NCBI GenBank assembly: GCA_963826505.1
Contig: CAWGXG010000003.1
Span: forward strand, 1-64,000
Reading direction: 5' to 3'
DNA: 64,000 nt
From: CAWGXG01 sp963826505
GTDB taxonomy: Bacteria; Chloroflexota; Anaerolineae; Aggregatilineales; Aggregatilineaceae
In this document: piece after piece, positions 29,443 through 38,259 of the stretch
Layout: the number at the start of each line of letters is the position of its first letter
Numbering within the stretch: the stretch's first letter is position 1
Notes under the pieces: model-generated
What the model was told of the DNA's origin: nothing
The model's database searches: none
What the model saw: the letters and a program-made list of their open reading frames with translations, nothing else
Position numbers and translations under genes: made by a program

Positions 29443-31103
29443 CGCCGCGCGGCCCCCTGATCGTCCAAAGTGATCACAGCCTGATGTTAGAGGTCGATCA
29501 CCCAGATTATGCGGCCTGCCGCGATTTTTTGGGTGTTTTCGCGGAGTTAGTCAAATCGCCGGAATTTATTCACACGTTTAAGATCACGCCACTGACCTTG
29601 TGGAACGCCGCCGCGCTCGACGTTTCGCTGGACGAAATCATTGACGGGCTGAAGCATTTCGCGCGTTACGACGTGCCCATCAATGTCCTAACCGACCTGC
29701 GCGAATGGCACGCCGCGTACGGCAAACTCGTGTTGTTGCAAGATAGCGGCGAACGGCTCCGGCTAGAAGTTGCCGATCCAGTCATTTTAGAGCGGCTGCG
29801 TTATGATGAGAGCCTGGCACACTACTGGCTGGAATCCACGCCAGACGGGTTCATCATACCGGCGGATCAGCGCGGCTTTGTCAAACAGGCGTTGGTGAAG
29901 ATTGGTTACCCGGTCCGGGATTTATGCGGCTACGTGAGCGGGACCGTGCTCGACGTCGCGCTGTGCGACCAGACGCTCAGCGGCCAACCATTCGGGCTGC
30001 GCGATTACCAGTGGGACGCCGTCGAAGCGTTCTACCATGCCGGGCGCAAAACCGGCGGCAGCGGCGTCATTGTACTGCCGTGCGGGTCGGGCAAGACCAT
30101 CATTGGCATGGGGGCGCTGGCGCAAATCGCCAATTACACGCTGATCATCACCACGAACAACGTCGCCGCGCGCCAGTGGCGCAGCGAACTCCTGGATAAA
30201 ACCACACTGCCTCCCGACCTCATCGGTGAGTTTACAGGACTGGAAAAAACGATCAGGCCGGTCACGCTCACTACCTACCAGATGCTAACATGGCGCGCAT
30301 CGAAGCACGAGCCGTTTGGCAATCTTGAGATTTTTACCCGCCACAACTGGGGATTGATCATATACGACGAAGTCCACTTACTGCCTGCGCCAGTTTTCCG
30401 TGTGACTGCTGAAATCCAGGCCCGCCGCCGGTTAGGACTGACGGCCACGTTGATCCGTGAGGACGGCAAGCAAGACGAGGTGTTCGCCCTGATCGGCCCC
30501 AAACGCTACGACGTGCCCTGGAAAGTATTGGAGGCACGCGGCTACATCGCTGAAGCGCTGTGTACCGAATACCGGCTGCCGCTGCCGCCGGATGAAGAAC
30601 TAAACTATGCCCACGCCGAAAAACGCCACCGGTTCCGCATTGCCGCCGAAAACTCGCTGAAATTGGACCTGGCGCAGCAGCTTGTCGCTAACCATCCCGA
30701 CGACAGCATCCTAGTCATCGGTCAGTTCATTTCACAGGTAGAAGCCTTAGCCACAGCGCTGAATGCACCGTTGATCACCGGCAAAACGCCCCACGCTGAA
30801 CGCGAAGCGTTGTACGCCGCATTCCGCGCGGGCTCGATCCCGGTGTTGGTCGTGTCCAAAGTGGCTAATTTTGCTGTCGATCTGCCGGACGCCAATGTGA
30901 TGATCCAGGTGTCGGGCACGTTTGGTTCGCGTCAGGAGGAAGCGCAGCGCTTAGGGCGTATTCTGCGGCCCAAGCAACGGCGGGCGCAGTTTTACACACT
31001 GGTTTCCAAGGGCACGGATGAACAGCGCTTTGGGGCCAAACGTCAACTTTTCCTCGCGGAGCAGGGATATAAATACCGCATCGAATATTACGATACGGAG
31101 TAG
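29439..31103 (+). CDS. Bacterial XPB/Ssl2-type DNA repair helicase
   Basis: A 554-residue superfamily 2 helicase of the XPB type. The N-terminal ~130 residues (PLIVQSDHSLMLEVDHPDY, FIHTFKITPLTLWNAAA) are the damage-recognition-like domain of bacterial XPBs. Walker A is PCGSGKT (residues 214-220), motif II DEVH (310-313), motif III LTAT, followed by the XPB-specific RED triad (340-342). In the C-terminal RecA domain are LVVSKVANFAVDLPDANVMIQV and motif VI QRLGRILRPK. Length and motifs match intact bacterial XPB. In archaea the enzyme works with the Bax1 nuclease; no Bax1-like gene is here, and two helicase-associated proteins take that place. ATP-driven strand opening in repair is established for the family; substrate and partners here are inferred. 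Confidence 0.92.
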   Translation: MTPRGPLIVQSDHSLMLEVDHPDYAACRDFLGVFAELVKSPEFIHTFKITPLTLWNAAALDVSLDEIIDGLKHFARYDVPINVLTDLREWHAAYGKLVLLQDSGERLRLEVADPVILERLRYDESLAHYWLESTPDGFIIPADQRGFVKQALVKIGYPVRDLCGYVSGTVLDVALCDQTLSGQPFGLRDYQWDAVEAFYHAGRKTGGSGVIVLPCGSGKTIIGMGALAQIANYTLIITTNNVAARQWRSELLDKTTLPPDLIGEFTGLEKTIRPVTLTTYQMLTWRASKHEPFGNLEIFTRHNWGLIIYDEVHLLPAPVFRVTAEIQARRRLGLTATLIREDGKQDEVFALIGPKRYDVPWKVLEARGYIAEALCTEYRLPLPPDEELNYAHAEKRHRFRIAAENSLKLDLAQQLVANHPDDSILVIGQFISQVEALATALNAPLITGKTPHAEREALYAAFRAGSIPVLVVSKVANFAVDLPDANVMIQVSGTFGSRQEEAQRLGRILRPKQRRAQFYTLVSKGTDEQRFGAKRQLFLAEQGYKYRIEYYDTE

Positions 31104-31219
31104 TCGTGTAACCCACCCCACGTCCCGGTGAGGACTATCTGCAGCTCAATCGCGGTGCTCACGCTCGCCGCATCGACCAATCTGCTCAGCAGGGAGTTAA
31201 GGTGTGGAACGCTTTCAGG

Positions 31220-31276
31220 TCAAAATGGTAGATAGCGGATTTCGCCGTTGAAGTTCTCGTCTGCCAGGAAACGCAT
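31220..31276 (-). pseudogene. Collapsed DUF5615 toxin copy (18 codons left)
   Basis: This is the first 10 codons of the toxin at 10953-11300 (MRFLADENFN) joined in frame to its last eight (GEIRYLPF), with a TGA at 31220-31222. About 97 internal codons are missing. The parent has a GAAAT near both breakpoints, so a short-homology deletion is plausible. The TAATG overlap with the antitoxin copy is kept. The peptide cannot have nuclease activity. Confidence 0.75.
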
Positions 31277-31545
31277 TACTCACCACTGGCCCTAAGTTTG
31301 GTTTCCAGGCATTCTAGCAGGATCGCACGCGTCAATTTCGGCGGATGTTCCCGTTCATATGTCTCGCGAAACGCCTCCGCTTCCGCTTCTTGTTGACGGA
31401 GATAAGAGTTTATATCATCCCGGTGGCGCAGGTAATAGCCGATTGCGAGATAGGCATCGTCCAAAGACAACGACGGATACTGCGCTGTGATTGTTTCGGG
31501 GGTATGGCCCATCCGAAACGAATAAATCACCAAATCCAGCAACAT
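31276..31545 (-). pseudogene. DUF433 antitoxin copy, 5'-truncated
   Basis: Almost identical to the last 89 codons of the antitoxin at 11300-11647 (about five differences, such as DDAYLAIGYYL for DDVYLAIGYYL). It begins at LLDLVIYSFRMG; the upstream ~26 codons, ribosome-binding site and promoter are gone. At 31545 the sequence switches to primase-helicase DNA in the opposite orientation. A TTG or ATG at the junction could start an 89-residue peptide that keeps most of the DUF433 domain, but nothing upstream would drive it. Confidence 0.7.
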
Positions 31546-32950
31546 GCAGCTGCGCGGGCTGTTTGTTGCCGTTGGCGGCGATCCAGACTATGCCAAATCG
31601 GTGGCGTCACTGATGCGCCTGCCGGATATGGTCAACACCAAGCCCGAACGCGGGGGTGTGGTGGCGGTGTTCACGGAATTCCACCCGGACCGGCGTTATC
31701 CGCTTTCTGCGTTTGAGTGGCTGGAGGTCAAACCGGGTGGTGTAAATGGCAAAAGGCAGGTCGTGCAGTCTGGGAATGGTCACGCGCCGCTGCCGCAAAT
31801 CACGCTGGACTATCTGGCGAGCGGCGCATCTAATGGCAACCGCAACCGGGCGCTGTTCGAGGCGGCGTGCCAGTTCCGTGATGCAGGTTACACGCAAGAT
31901 GAGGCTGAAGCGCAGCTCATCCCGCGCCATGTGGCGGATGGTAACGGAAACGAGCATCCCGACACACGTGAGCGCGAAGCCCGCGCGACAATCGCCAGCG
32001 TCTACAGCCAGTCACCGCGCGATCCGATTACGGAGCCGCTGCCGGATGGGCGCGAACTGGTCGATCAGTTGGTCAGCCAGTTTGGGGCGAATGGGCGGCA
32101 GGACCGGCCCACGTTGGAGCACGTCAAGGCGGCGGTGCAGGCCTGCGCGTCCCTGGGTGCGCTTGAATGGAGTGTGCAGCGGGGGCGGCTGAAGAGCGTT
32201 TGCGGGGATGATGTGCGGCTCTCGGATCTGGATCGTCAGTACCGGCAGGCGCGTAGAGCGCTGGAGCGGGGACGAGTCCAGGACTACACCGAAAGGGAAG
32301 AATATCTCGAAGCGGATCACAAGATGATCTACCGGCGCGAGACGTATCGCGGGCCGGTCGAAAAAACGGTCGCGGCGTGGACGGGGTGTGTAGTGGAGCG
32401 CATCTCGCAGGTCAACGACGACGGGCAGGTCGAGCACGTCACCGTGTTGGAGCTGCGCAGCGAGCAGCAGACGCTGACGCTCAACGTCCCCAGCGAGGTC
32501 TTCGGGGATGATGCAGCGCTGCGCCGGTTCATCGCCGGGCGTGCGGGTGAAGCGTTCACGGTGCGGGCGGGCATGGGCAAGCATCTCGCCCCGGCGATCT
32601 TGAGCCTGTCAGGCGATTATCCCCACCGGACGTGCTATCGCTTCATGGGCTGGACGCAGATCGACGAGCGCTGGACGTATGTTGCGCCGGGTGTATGCGT
32701 TAATGCGGAGGGCGTGCTCGCGGAGCCGCCGGAGATCGAACTGGATGCACGGCTGCGTGATTACGGGCTACACGAATCTACCTGGGAGGACGGTCTGCGC
32801 GCATTTGAAGCGATGATTCCGGTGTTCCCCAAGGAACTCGCGCCGACGTGTATTGCCTTTGCGCTGCTGCCGTTGGTGCAGCGTTTCTTTCCATCCGCCG
32901 CCCCGCGACCGGCGATCCACCTGGCCGGGACGTATGGCAGTGGCAAATAA
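31546..32950 (+). pseudogene. Primase-helicase copy 2, truncated at both ends
   Basis: One open frame of 468 codons parallel to nt ~375-1770 of copy 1, with most residues identical (for example MRLPDMVNTKPERGG, GEAFTVRAGMGKHLAPAIL, LSGDYPHRTCYR). It lacks the N-terminal primase motifs VDID and GWHAYW and stops at TAA inside Walker A (GTYGSGK-stop), just where an IS3-like remnant begins. So neither half is functional. Its value is as a reference: it shows where copy 1 has lost or gained single bases. Both ends are recombination junctions, to antitoxin DNA on the left and to IS DNA on the right. Confidence 0.8.
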
Positions 32951-33010
32951 GCTTGCGTCATCACATCGTCATAGCAGTTGCCGGTGCCGCTCATGTCCGG
33001 GGGATTTTGC
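32951..33010 (-). mobile_element. IS3-family transposase tail remnant
   Basis: On the minus strand this encodes PDMSGTGNCYDDVMT, which resembles the conserved SMSG-x-GNCYDNA block near the end of IS3-family OrfB transposases. Only ~20 codons remain. It abuts the truncated Walker A codon of primase-helicase copy 2, so an IS3-type insertion followed by deletion probably ended that gene. The rest of the gap to 33198 is AT-rich and holds no gene I can support. Confidence 0.5.
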
Positions 33011-33198
33011 CATCAAGTCTATTCAAACATATATAGATACCTGCATGCACTCAGGATATACGCACGTCGGTCGCAAATTACCGGGACTAACTCAAAGCGC
33101 GTTCGCCCAACGATCATAGCTGCAATCCACGAGCCAATTGCACAAACGTTGTTGGAGTTCCGATTTAGGTTCTAGAGATGACTTCTATTCATATGACC

Positions 33199-34407
33199 TC
33201 AAAACCGCAGCGGTAGCGCTTGTGGGCCGCGAAAAACCGTGTTTGCCCATTCCACAGAATCCGTAGCCAATGTGAGATTGGGCAACCGCCGCAGCAGGGC
33301 GTTGACTGCGATCGGTGCTTCCAGGCGTGCCAGGGCTGCGCCCAAACAGAAATGTGGCCCGTAGCCAAACGCCATGTGGCGATTCGGTTGGCGGGTGATG
33401 TCAAGCCGGTCAGGCTCTTCAAAATAGGCCGGGTCCCGATTGGCTGCGCCGAGCATTTGCATCACCAGGTCTCCCTTGCGGATCAGTTGTCCTCCGATCT
33501 CAACGTCTTCGGTCGCGATGCGTCGATTGCGCTGGAAGGGACCCTCGTAGCGCAGAAACTCTTCTACCGCGGAGGCGGCAAGATCGGGATTCGCGCGCAG
33601 CACGGCCGTTTGGGGTGGATTCTCCAATAGTGCCAATATTCCACTGGCGATTAGATACGTTGTGGTCTCATGACCGCCGATCAAGATAGTGACACAGGTC
33701 GAGACGAGTTCGTCTTCGGTCAAACGCTCGCCTTCCATTTCGACCTGCACCAGATCGCTCAGCAAGTCGTCTTGCGGATCGTTGCGCCGCCAGGCGAACA
33801 TGGTGCGGAAATACGCTTGCAGTTCCAACAGCGCAGCTTGTGAACGCAACAGCACTTCTGGGTCCGGTTTTGGCGTCGCCATGAATTCGACGATTTGCCC
33901 GGACCAGGCTTTCAATTGCTCATGGTCGGTAGCTGGCAAGCCCATAAAGGCCGCAATTACCGTCACCGGCAAGGGATACGAAAAATCGCGGATCAACTCC
34001 ATTTCGCCGCGAGGTTGAACGTTGTCGATCAACTGCTCAACCAATGTTTCGACGCTGGTACGCAGCCGCTCGATGGTGCGCGGTTTAAACGCCTGATGTA
34101 CGAGTTGCCGCATGCGTGTATGTTCCGGCGGATCGACGTTGACCAATCCTTGCGAATAGTGGGTTACCAGGGGTTCGATTTGCCCCCATAACGGCTCGGG
34201 CAGCTCCATCGTCGCAGTTAGCCGGCCCAGGCTGGAAAAACGGGCGTGATCGCGCAGTGTCAGCGCAATGTCGTCGTACCGGGTCAATATCCAGCAGCCC
34301 CAGATGTCACTCCAGTATACTGGCGCTTCCGCACGCAATTGGTGATACACCGGATATGGGTTTTGGGCATAAGCCTCGGATGTGATGGCGTCATCGAATT
34401 TTGCCAT
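33199..34407 (-). CDS. Cytochrome P450
   Basis: A soluble bacterial class-I-type P450 of 402 residues that would hydroxylate or O-demethylate a small substrate. The I-helix motif GGHETTT is near residue 240, ExxR (EEFLR) near 285, and the haem loop is FGYGPHFCLGAALAR with the ligand Cys at about 354. The early VDPPEHTRMRQLVHQAF segment is the usual C-helix. Length is normal. ATG 34407 is preceded by GAGG; an upstream TTG was rejected. It is divergent from the dehydratase gene across a 116-bp region carrying the TGGTATACCA operator, so it should respond to the GntR regulator. No ferredoxin or reductase gene is nearby, so redox partners must come from elsewhere. Confidence 0.95.
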   Translation of the reverse strand: MAKFDDAITSEAYAQNPYPVYHQLRAEAPVYWSDIWGCWILTRYDDIALTLRDHARFSSLGRLTATMELPEPLWGQIEPLVTHYSQGLVNVDPPEHTRMRQLVHQAFKPRTIERLRTSVETLVEQLIDNVQPRGEMELIRDFSYPLPVTVIAAFMGLPATDHEQLKAWSGQIVEFMATPKPDPEVLLRSQAALLELQAYFRTMFAWRRNDPQDDLLSDLVQVEMEGERLTEDELVSTCVTILIGGHETTTYLIASGILALLENPPQTAVLRANPDLAASAVEEFLRYEGPFQRNRRIATEDVEIGGQLIRKGDLVMQMLGAANRDPAYFEEPDRLDITRQPNRHMAFGYGPHFCLGAALARLEAPIAVNALLRRLPNLTLATDSVEWANTVFRGPQALPLRF

Positions 34408-34455
34408 GACCAAAATCCTCTACTATTTGGCAGAAAAGATGCATGTTTCCTAAAA

Positions 34456-34469
34456 TTGGTATACCATAT
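34456..34469. promoter_or_regulatory. GntR-type operator (site 1)
   Basis: TTGGTATACCATAT contains the perfect palindrome TGGTATACCA at 34457-34466. The same 10-mer occurs at 45167 and 46124, in each case in a promoter of the sugar-acid gene set. It matches the UxuR/ExuR-like operator form known for GntR/FCD regulators. It lies 50 bp from the P450 start and 58 bp from the dehydratase start, so one site could control both directions. Confidence 0.75.
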
Positions 34470-34523
34470 ATGGACTATAGCATATCATAATTGTTTTCAG
34501 CTAATCAAGTGGATGTTGATGCG

Positions 34524-35690
34524 ATGAAAATCACCAATGTCAGCACATTTCTGGTCGAAGGGATCAAATACAATTGGACGCTGCTCAAGATCGAAACTGA
34601 CAGCGGCATTTATGGATGGGGCGAGGCGACGAATTGGCCGGGTTCTCCCCTGGTAGAAGCGGCCTGCCAGCACGTCGGCCAATGCCTGATTGGTGAGGAC
34701 GCCCGGCGTATCGACTACCTGTGGACTAAACTCTACCGCGACATGAACTGGCTAGGACAGGCCGGACCGCTACTCTCGGCAATCAGCGCAGTTGATATCG
34801 CGCTCTGGGACATCAAAGGCAAAGCGCTAGGAGTGCCAGTCTATGAGTTGTTAGGAGGAGCCTACCGTGATCGCATTCAACTCTATGCCAATTACTGGTT
34901 TATCGATGGCGAGCACCGGGCCGAAGACTACGCTCGACAGGCGAAAGACGTCATTGCGCAAGGCTTCCAGGCGCTGAAGTTCGATCCGTTTGCGCATGTA
35001 AATTACTGGTACGGTGAGGATTTGGCTGACAATAACAGCCTGACGGAATCGCAAAAGCAACTCGCATTGGATCTCGTCACTGCCGTGGCCGAGGCAGTCG
35101 GACCCGAAATCGCCATTGCTATCGAAACCCACGCCTTCCTGAACGGTCCGACAGCAGTCGAGATGGCGCACCGTTTGGCTGAAATGCACTTCAACTGCAT
35201 GTGGTACGAAGAACCGGCGCTGCCTGAATTCCCTGAAGCCATCGCCGACATTCGCCAGCAGATTCCGCTGCCGGTTTGCGTCGGCGAACGGCTGCATTCG
35301 CGGTTTATGGCCAAACGCATTCTCGATTTGCACGCGGCGGACTATTTGATGCCAGACATCACACGCTGTGGGGGCATCACCGAAATGCGCAAGATCGCTA
35401 ATCTCGCTGAAACGTACAATATCCTGATCGCACCCCATAATCCAAATGGCCCACTTTCGACAATTGCATCGGCGCATGTCATGGCCACTGTACCGAACTT
35501 CTTCCGGCAGGAATTCATGCTAAAGGATGTGCCCTGGCGCGATGGTTGTCTGTCCCAACCACTGCCCATTCAGGATGGTTACTTTGTGCTACCGGACCGT
35601 CCGGGATTGGGGTTCGATGTTAATGAACACATACTCCAAGAGCATCCGGGACTACGCCGACAGCCAACAGACCGCGTATTCTACATTTAA
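34524..35690 (+). CDS. Mandelate racemase/muconate lactonizing-type acid-sugar dehydratase
   Basis: An enolase-superfamily enzyme of 388 residues, probably dehydrating an aldonic or aldaric acid to its 2-keto-3-deoxy form. The N-terminal capping domain has LKIETDSGIYGWGEATNWPG. The barrel shows GFQALKFDPF, then acidic metal ligands in IAIETHAF, WYEEPALPE and VGERLHSR, followed by MPDITRCGGITEMRKI and a catalytic-type His in APHNPNGP. The order fits the galactonate/tartrate dehydratase-like branch of the MR subgroup; the exact substrate cannot be read from sequence. ATG 34524 (MKITNVSTFLV) was chosen over 34491 because it fits the family start. It is first in a three-gene operon with an operator upstream. 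Confidence 0.85.
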   Translation: MKITNVSTFLVEGIKYNWTLLKIETDSGIYGWGEATNWPGSPLVEAACQHVGQCLIGEDARRIDYLWTKLYRDMNWLGQAGPLLSAISAVDIALWDIKGKALGVPVYELLGGAYRDRIQLYANYWFIDGEHRAEDYARQAKDVIAQGFQALKFDPFAHVNYWYGEDLADNNSLTESQKQLALDLVTAVAEAVGPEIAIAIETHAFLNGPTAVEMAHRLAEMHFNCMWYEEPALPEFPEAIADIRQQIPLPVCVGERLHSRFMAKRILDLHAADYLMPDITRCGGITEMRKIANLAETYNILIAPHNPNGPLSTIASAHVMATVPNFFRQEFMLKDVPWRDGCLSQPLPIQDGYFVLPDRPGLGFDVNEHILQEHPGLRRQPTDRVFYI

Positions 35691-35705
35691 GTTTGAGGGA
35701 AAGAC

Positions 35706-36401
35706 ATGGTACCGACCTGGAAAAACGACGACGAGCTATTCGCGCTCATTGAGCGTGAGCTGTACACGGCGGTGGTCGGCGACATCATGGACAAAATGGG
35801 ACTGCTGCATCAGTTTCTGCCTCCGAAAATCCAGCCGCTTACGCCCGATATGAAAGTCGTGGGGCGGGCCATGACCGTGCTTGAAGCCGATTGTTCCGCT
35901 TCGCCCAACAATGATCGTAACAACCCGGTGATGCGTCAGGCGTTTGGTCTGATGCTCGAAGCGCTGGACGATCTCAAGCCACATGAGGTGTATCTCTGTT
36001 CAGGTGCCTCTCCGATTTACGCGTTGTGGGGTGAACTGATGACCACACGCGCGGTGAAACTAGGCGCGGCAGGAGCCGTGCTCAACGGCTATGCGCGTGA
36101 TATTGACGGTATTCTAAGCCAAGGCTTTCCGACCTTTGCCTATGGAGCCTATGCCCAGGATCAAGCTCCACGTGGCAAGGTCATCGATTTCCGGGTGCCG
36201 TTGCGGGTGGGTGAGGTGCTGGTCCAACCGGGCGATATGGTGTTTGGTGATCGCGAAGGGGTGTGTGTGATCCCCCAATACGCGGCAGATGACATCTTCA
36301 CTCAGGCGCTGGAAAAAGCACGTGGCGAAAAGCTGGTCAAACAGGCCATCGAAGCGGGTATGAGCGCCCGCGAAGCTTTTGACAAATTCGGGATCATGTA
36401 G
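35706..36401 (+). CDS. RraA-like / HMG-aldolase-type protein
   Basis: A 231-residue member of the RraA/4-hydroxy-4-methyl-2-oxoglutarate aldolase family. The family core is ELMTTRAVKLGAAGAVLNGYARDIDGI with the Arg-Asp pair that binds a divalent metal and pyruvate enolate, preceded by CSGASPIYALWGE. In catabolic clusters these proteins act as aldolases or decarboxylases on keto-acids rather than as RNase E inhibitors, and that role is inferred here. It starts 15 bp after the dehydratase stop and ends eight bp before the dehydrogenase start. Length and motifs are normal. Confidence 0.85.
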   Translation: MVPTWKNDDELFALIERELYTAVVGDIMDKMGLLHQFLPPKIQPLTPDMKVVGRAMTVLEADCSASPNNDRNNPVMRQAFGLMLEALDDLKPHEVYLCSGASPIYALWGELMTTRAVKLGAAGAVLNGYARDIDGILSQGFPTFAYGAYAQDQAPRGKVIDFRVPLRVGEVLVQPGDMVFGDREGVCVIPQYAADDIFTQALEKARGEKLVKQAIEAGMSAREAFDKFGIM

Positions 36402-36408
36402 GTGATTT

Positions 36409-37374
36409 ATGTACAAGGTACTCATTACCAATACGGTTCCAGCCAATACGCTAGAACCCTTGACTTCAATTGCCACCGTTATTCAGGGCCCAGACAATGG
36501 CGACTTGACGCCGCGCGCGGAGATCCTCCGGCTGGCTCCCGAACTGGACGCGATTATCAATCAGGCAGAACTCGTCGTTGATGAAGAACTGCTGCAACTG
36601 GCTCCCCGCTTGAAGATCGTGGCGAACGTGGCAATGGGGGCCAACAATCTGAATTGCGACCTCATGGCGCGCTACGGGGTGTGGGCGACCAATACGCCGG
36701 GTGTGTTTGCCGATTCCACTGCCGATTGCACTCTGGGTATGGTCATCAACTTGGCCCGCCAGTTGGTCACGGCGGATCGCTATGTCCGCTCCGGGTCATG
36801 GGTGCAAGACGGATTTCAACCGGGAGTCTGGGATGGCATTGGACTTAGGGGCAAAGTGCTTGGCATTGTAGGGTTTGGGCACATCGGTCGGTCTGTCGCT
36901 GAGCGGGCGCGAGCCTTTGGGATGTCCATCATTTTCAATGATCCGAAAGGCGCCGATCACTCGGAATATCGCTCGATTGATGATCTGATGCAAGAGGCTG
37001 ATTTTGTCAGTCTGCACGTACCGCTCACGCCATCTACCCATCATTTGATCAATGCTCGGCGATTTGAACTGATGAAACCACACGCATTTTTGATCAACAT
37101 GGCACGTGGTCCGGTGGTACATGAAAAGGCCCTGGTCGCTGCCTTGCGATCTAACCGTATCGCAGGCGCGGCATTGGATGTCTTCGAATTCGAGCCAGAC
37201 GTACACCATGACCTACTGCAAATGGATAATGTGTGCCTGACCCCGCATCTTGGCGGGGCAACGCGTGAAAGCCGCTATCAAGCCCGACGATTGGCAGCCG
37301 AGAATGTTGCGGCGGTATTGCGGGGTGATGAACCACTTACACCCCTGAACAGGCCGCCCAGGTCCGGTAGTTAG
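36409..37374 (+). CDS. D-2-hydroxyacid dehydrogenase (glyoxylate/hydroxypyruvate reductase type)
   Basis: A 321-residue NAD(P)-dependent enzyme. The Rossmann loop is GIVGFGHIGRSVAERA near residue 150. The catalytic triad is Arg in NMARGPVVHE, Glu in VFEFEPD and His in LTPHLGGATRE. It probably reduces glyoxylate or hydroxypyruvate, or a tartronate semialdehyde-like product of the upstream enzymes. GTAGGTGA precedes the ATG. Its stop (37372-37374) shares the bases TTAG with the stop of the convergent ABC permease gene. Third gene of the dehydratase operon. Confidence 0.9.
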   Translation: MYKVLITNTVPANTLEPLTSIATVIQGPDNGDLTPRAEILRLAPELDAIINQAELVVDEELLQLAPRLKIVANVAMGANNLNCDLMARYGVWATNTPGVFADSTADCTLGMVINLARQLVTADRYVRSGSWVQDGFQPGVWDGIGLRGKVLGIVGFGHIGRSVAERARAFGMSIIFNDPKGADHSEYRSIDDLMQEADFVSLHVPLTPSTHHLINARRFELMKPHAFLINMARGPVVHEKALVAALRSNRIAGAALDVFEFEPDVHHDLLQMDNVCLTPHLGGATRESRYQARRLAAENVAAVLRGDEPLTPLNRPPRSGS

Positions 37375-38252
37375 CCTTTCAAGCCCGACATGACCATGCT
37401 CTGCATCACCCAACGCTGCAACAAAAGGAACATGGTGATTAATGGGATGATGGTGATCACGGCAGCCGTGGCGATGAGCGTGTATTCGATATAGAACGCC
37501 GTGCTGAAAGTCTGAATCCCTACCGTAGATGTCATCATTTTGGTTTCAGACGCCATCACTAGCGGCCACAAGAAATCGTTCCAGGTCAGGATCGACTTGA
37601 GAATTGCCAGCGTAACGAACCCTGGAACGGTCATCGGCAGCGCGATCTGGAAAAAAATACGAAATTCACCCGCGCCATCCACGCGCGCCGAGTCGATATA
37701 GTCCATCGGGATCGACGTCATAAACTGGCGCATGATAAAGACGCCGATCACGCTAAGCCAATTCGGGCCGACAATTCCAGCATAGGTGTTGACCAGTCCC
37801 CACTTACTGAACATAAGATACAAGGGCACGATTGTGATTTCCGGGGGCATCATGATCAGCGCGATTACGGAGATAAATAGAAACTCCTTGCCGACAAATC
37901 GCAGCTTGGCGAAGGCATACCCGGCCAATGAGCAAAAGAAGAGGGTGGAGCTTAGCGACATGGCCGTCACAATGGCCGAGTTCAGCAGCCAGCGGCCCAT
38001 TGGGTACTCATTGATTAAGGTACGGTAGTTGCTGAAGTTGGTCCAATGATCGGGCAGCCAGGTAATCGGGAAACGGTGAATCTCCTGCGGGTCCTTGAGT
38101 GAAGTGAGCACTGCCCAAACTATCGGCCAGGCCATCACGACCATCCAGACCAAAGCCAGGCAGAAGATGATAGCTTTACCCCGCTTGAACGGTTTGCGCA
38201 CGACAGTAGCCTCCCGTTTCTGTACAGATGCGGTTTCTCGGTCGTCAGTCAT
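37371..38252 (-). CDS. ABC sugar transporter permease (MalG/UgpE type)
   Basis: A 293-residue inner-membrane permease with six predicted helices, the first at residues ~25-48. The EAA loop that docks the ATPase is DYIDSARVDGAGEFRIFFQIALPM near residue 200. It pairs with the MalF-type permease immediately upstream (7-bp gap) and with the binding protein at 39273-40574. No ATPase gene is found in the window; CUT1 importers in many bacteria share an MsmX/UgpC-type ATPase encoded elsewhere. It is the last gene of the long minus-strand operon starting at 45127. Confidence 0.92.
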   Translation of the reverse strand: MTDDRETASVQKREATVVRKPFKRGKAIIFCLALVWMVVMAWPIVWAVLTSLKDPQEIHRFPITWLPDHWTNFSNYRTLINEYPMGRWLLNSAIVTAMSLSSTLFFCSLAGYAFAKLRFVGKEFLFISVIALIMMPPEITIVPLYLMFSKWGLVNTYAGIVGPNWLSVIGVFIMRQFMTSIPMDYIDSARVDGAGEFRIFFQIALPMTVPGFVTLAILKSILTWNDFLWPLVMASETKMMTSTVGIQTFSTAFYIEYTLIATAAVITIIPLITMFLLLQRWVMQSMVMSGLKG

Positions 38253-38259
38253 AACACGC

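Noticed and set aside
27697..31103. The XPB operon as a known restriction, BREX or DISARM-type defence system
   Set aside because: No methyltransferase, nuclease, phosphatase or protease domain is visible in or beside the three genes.
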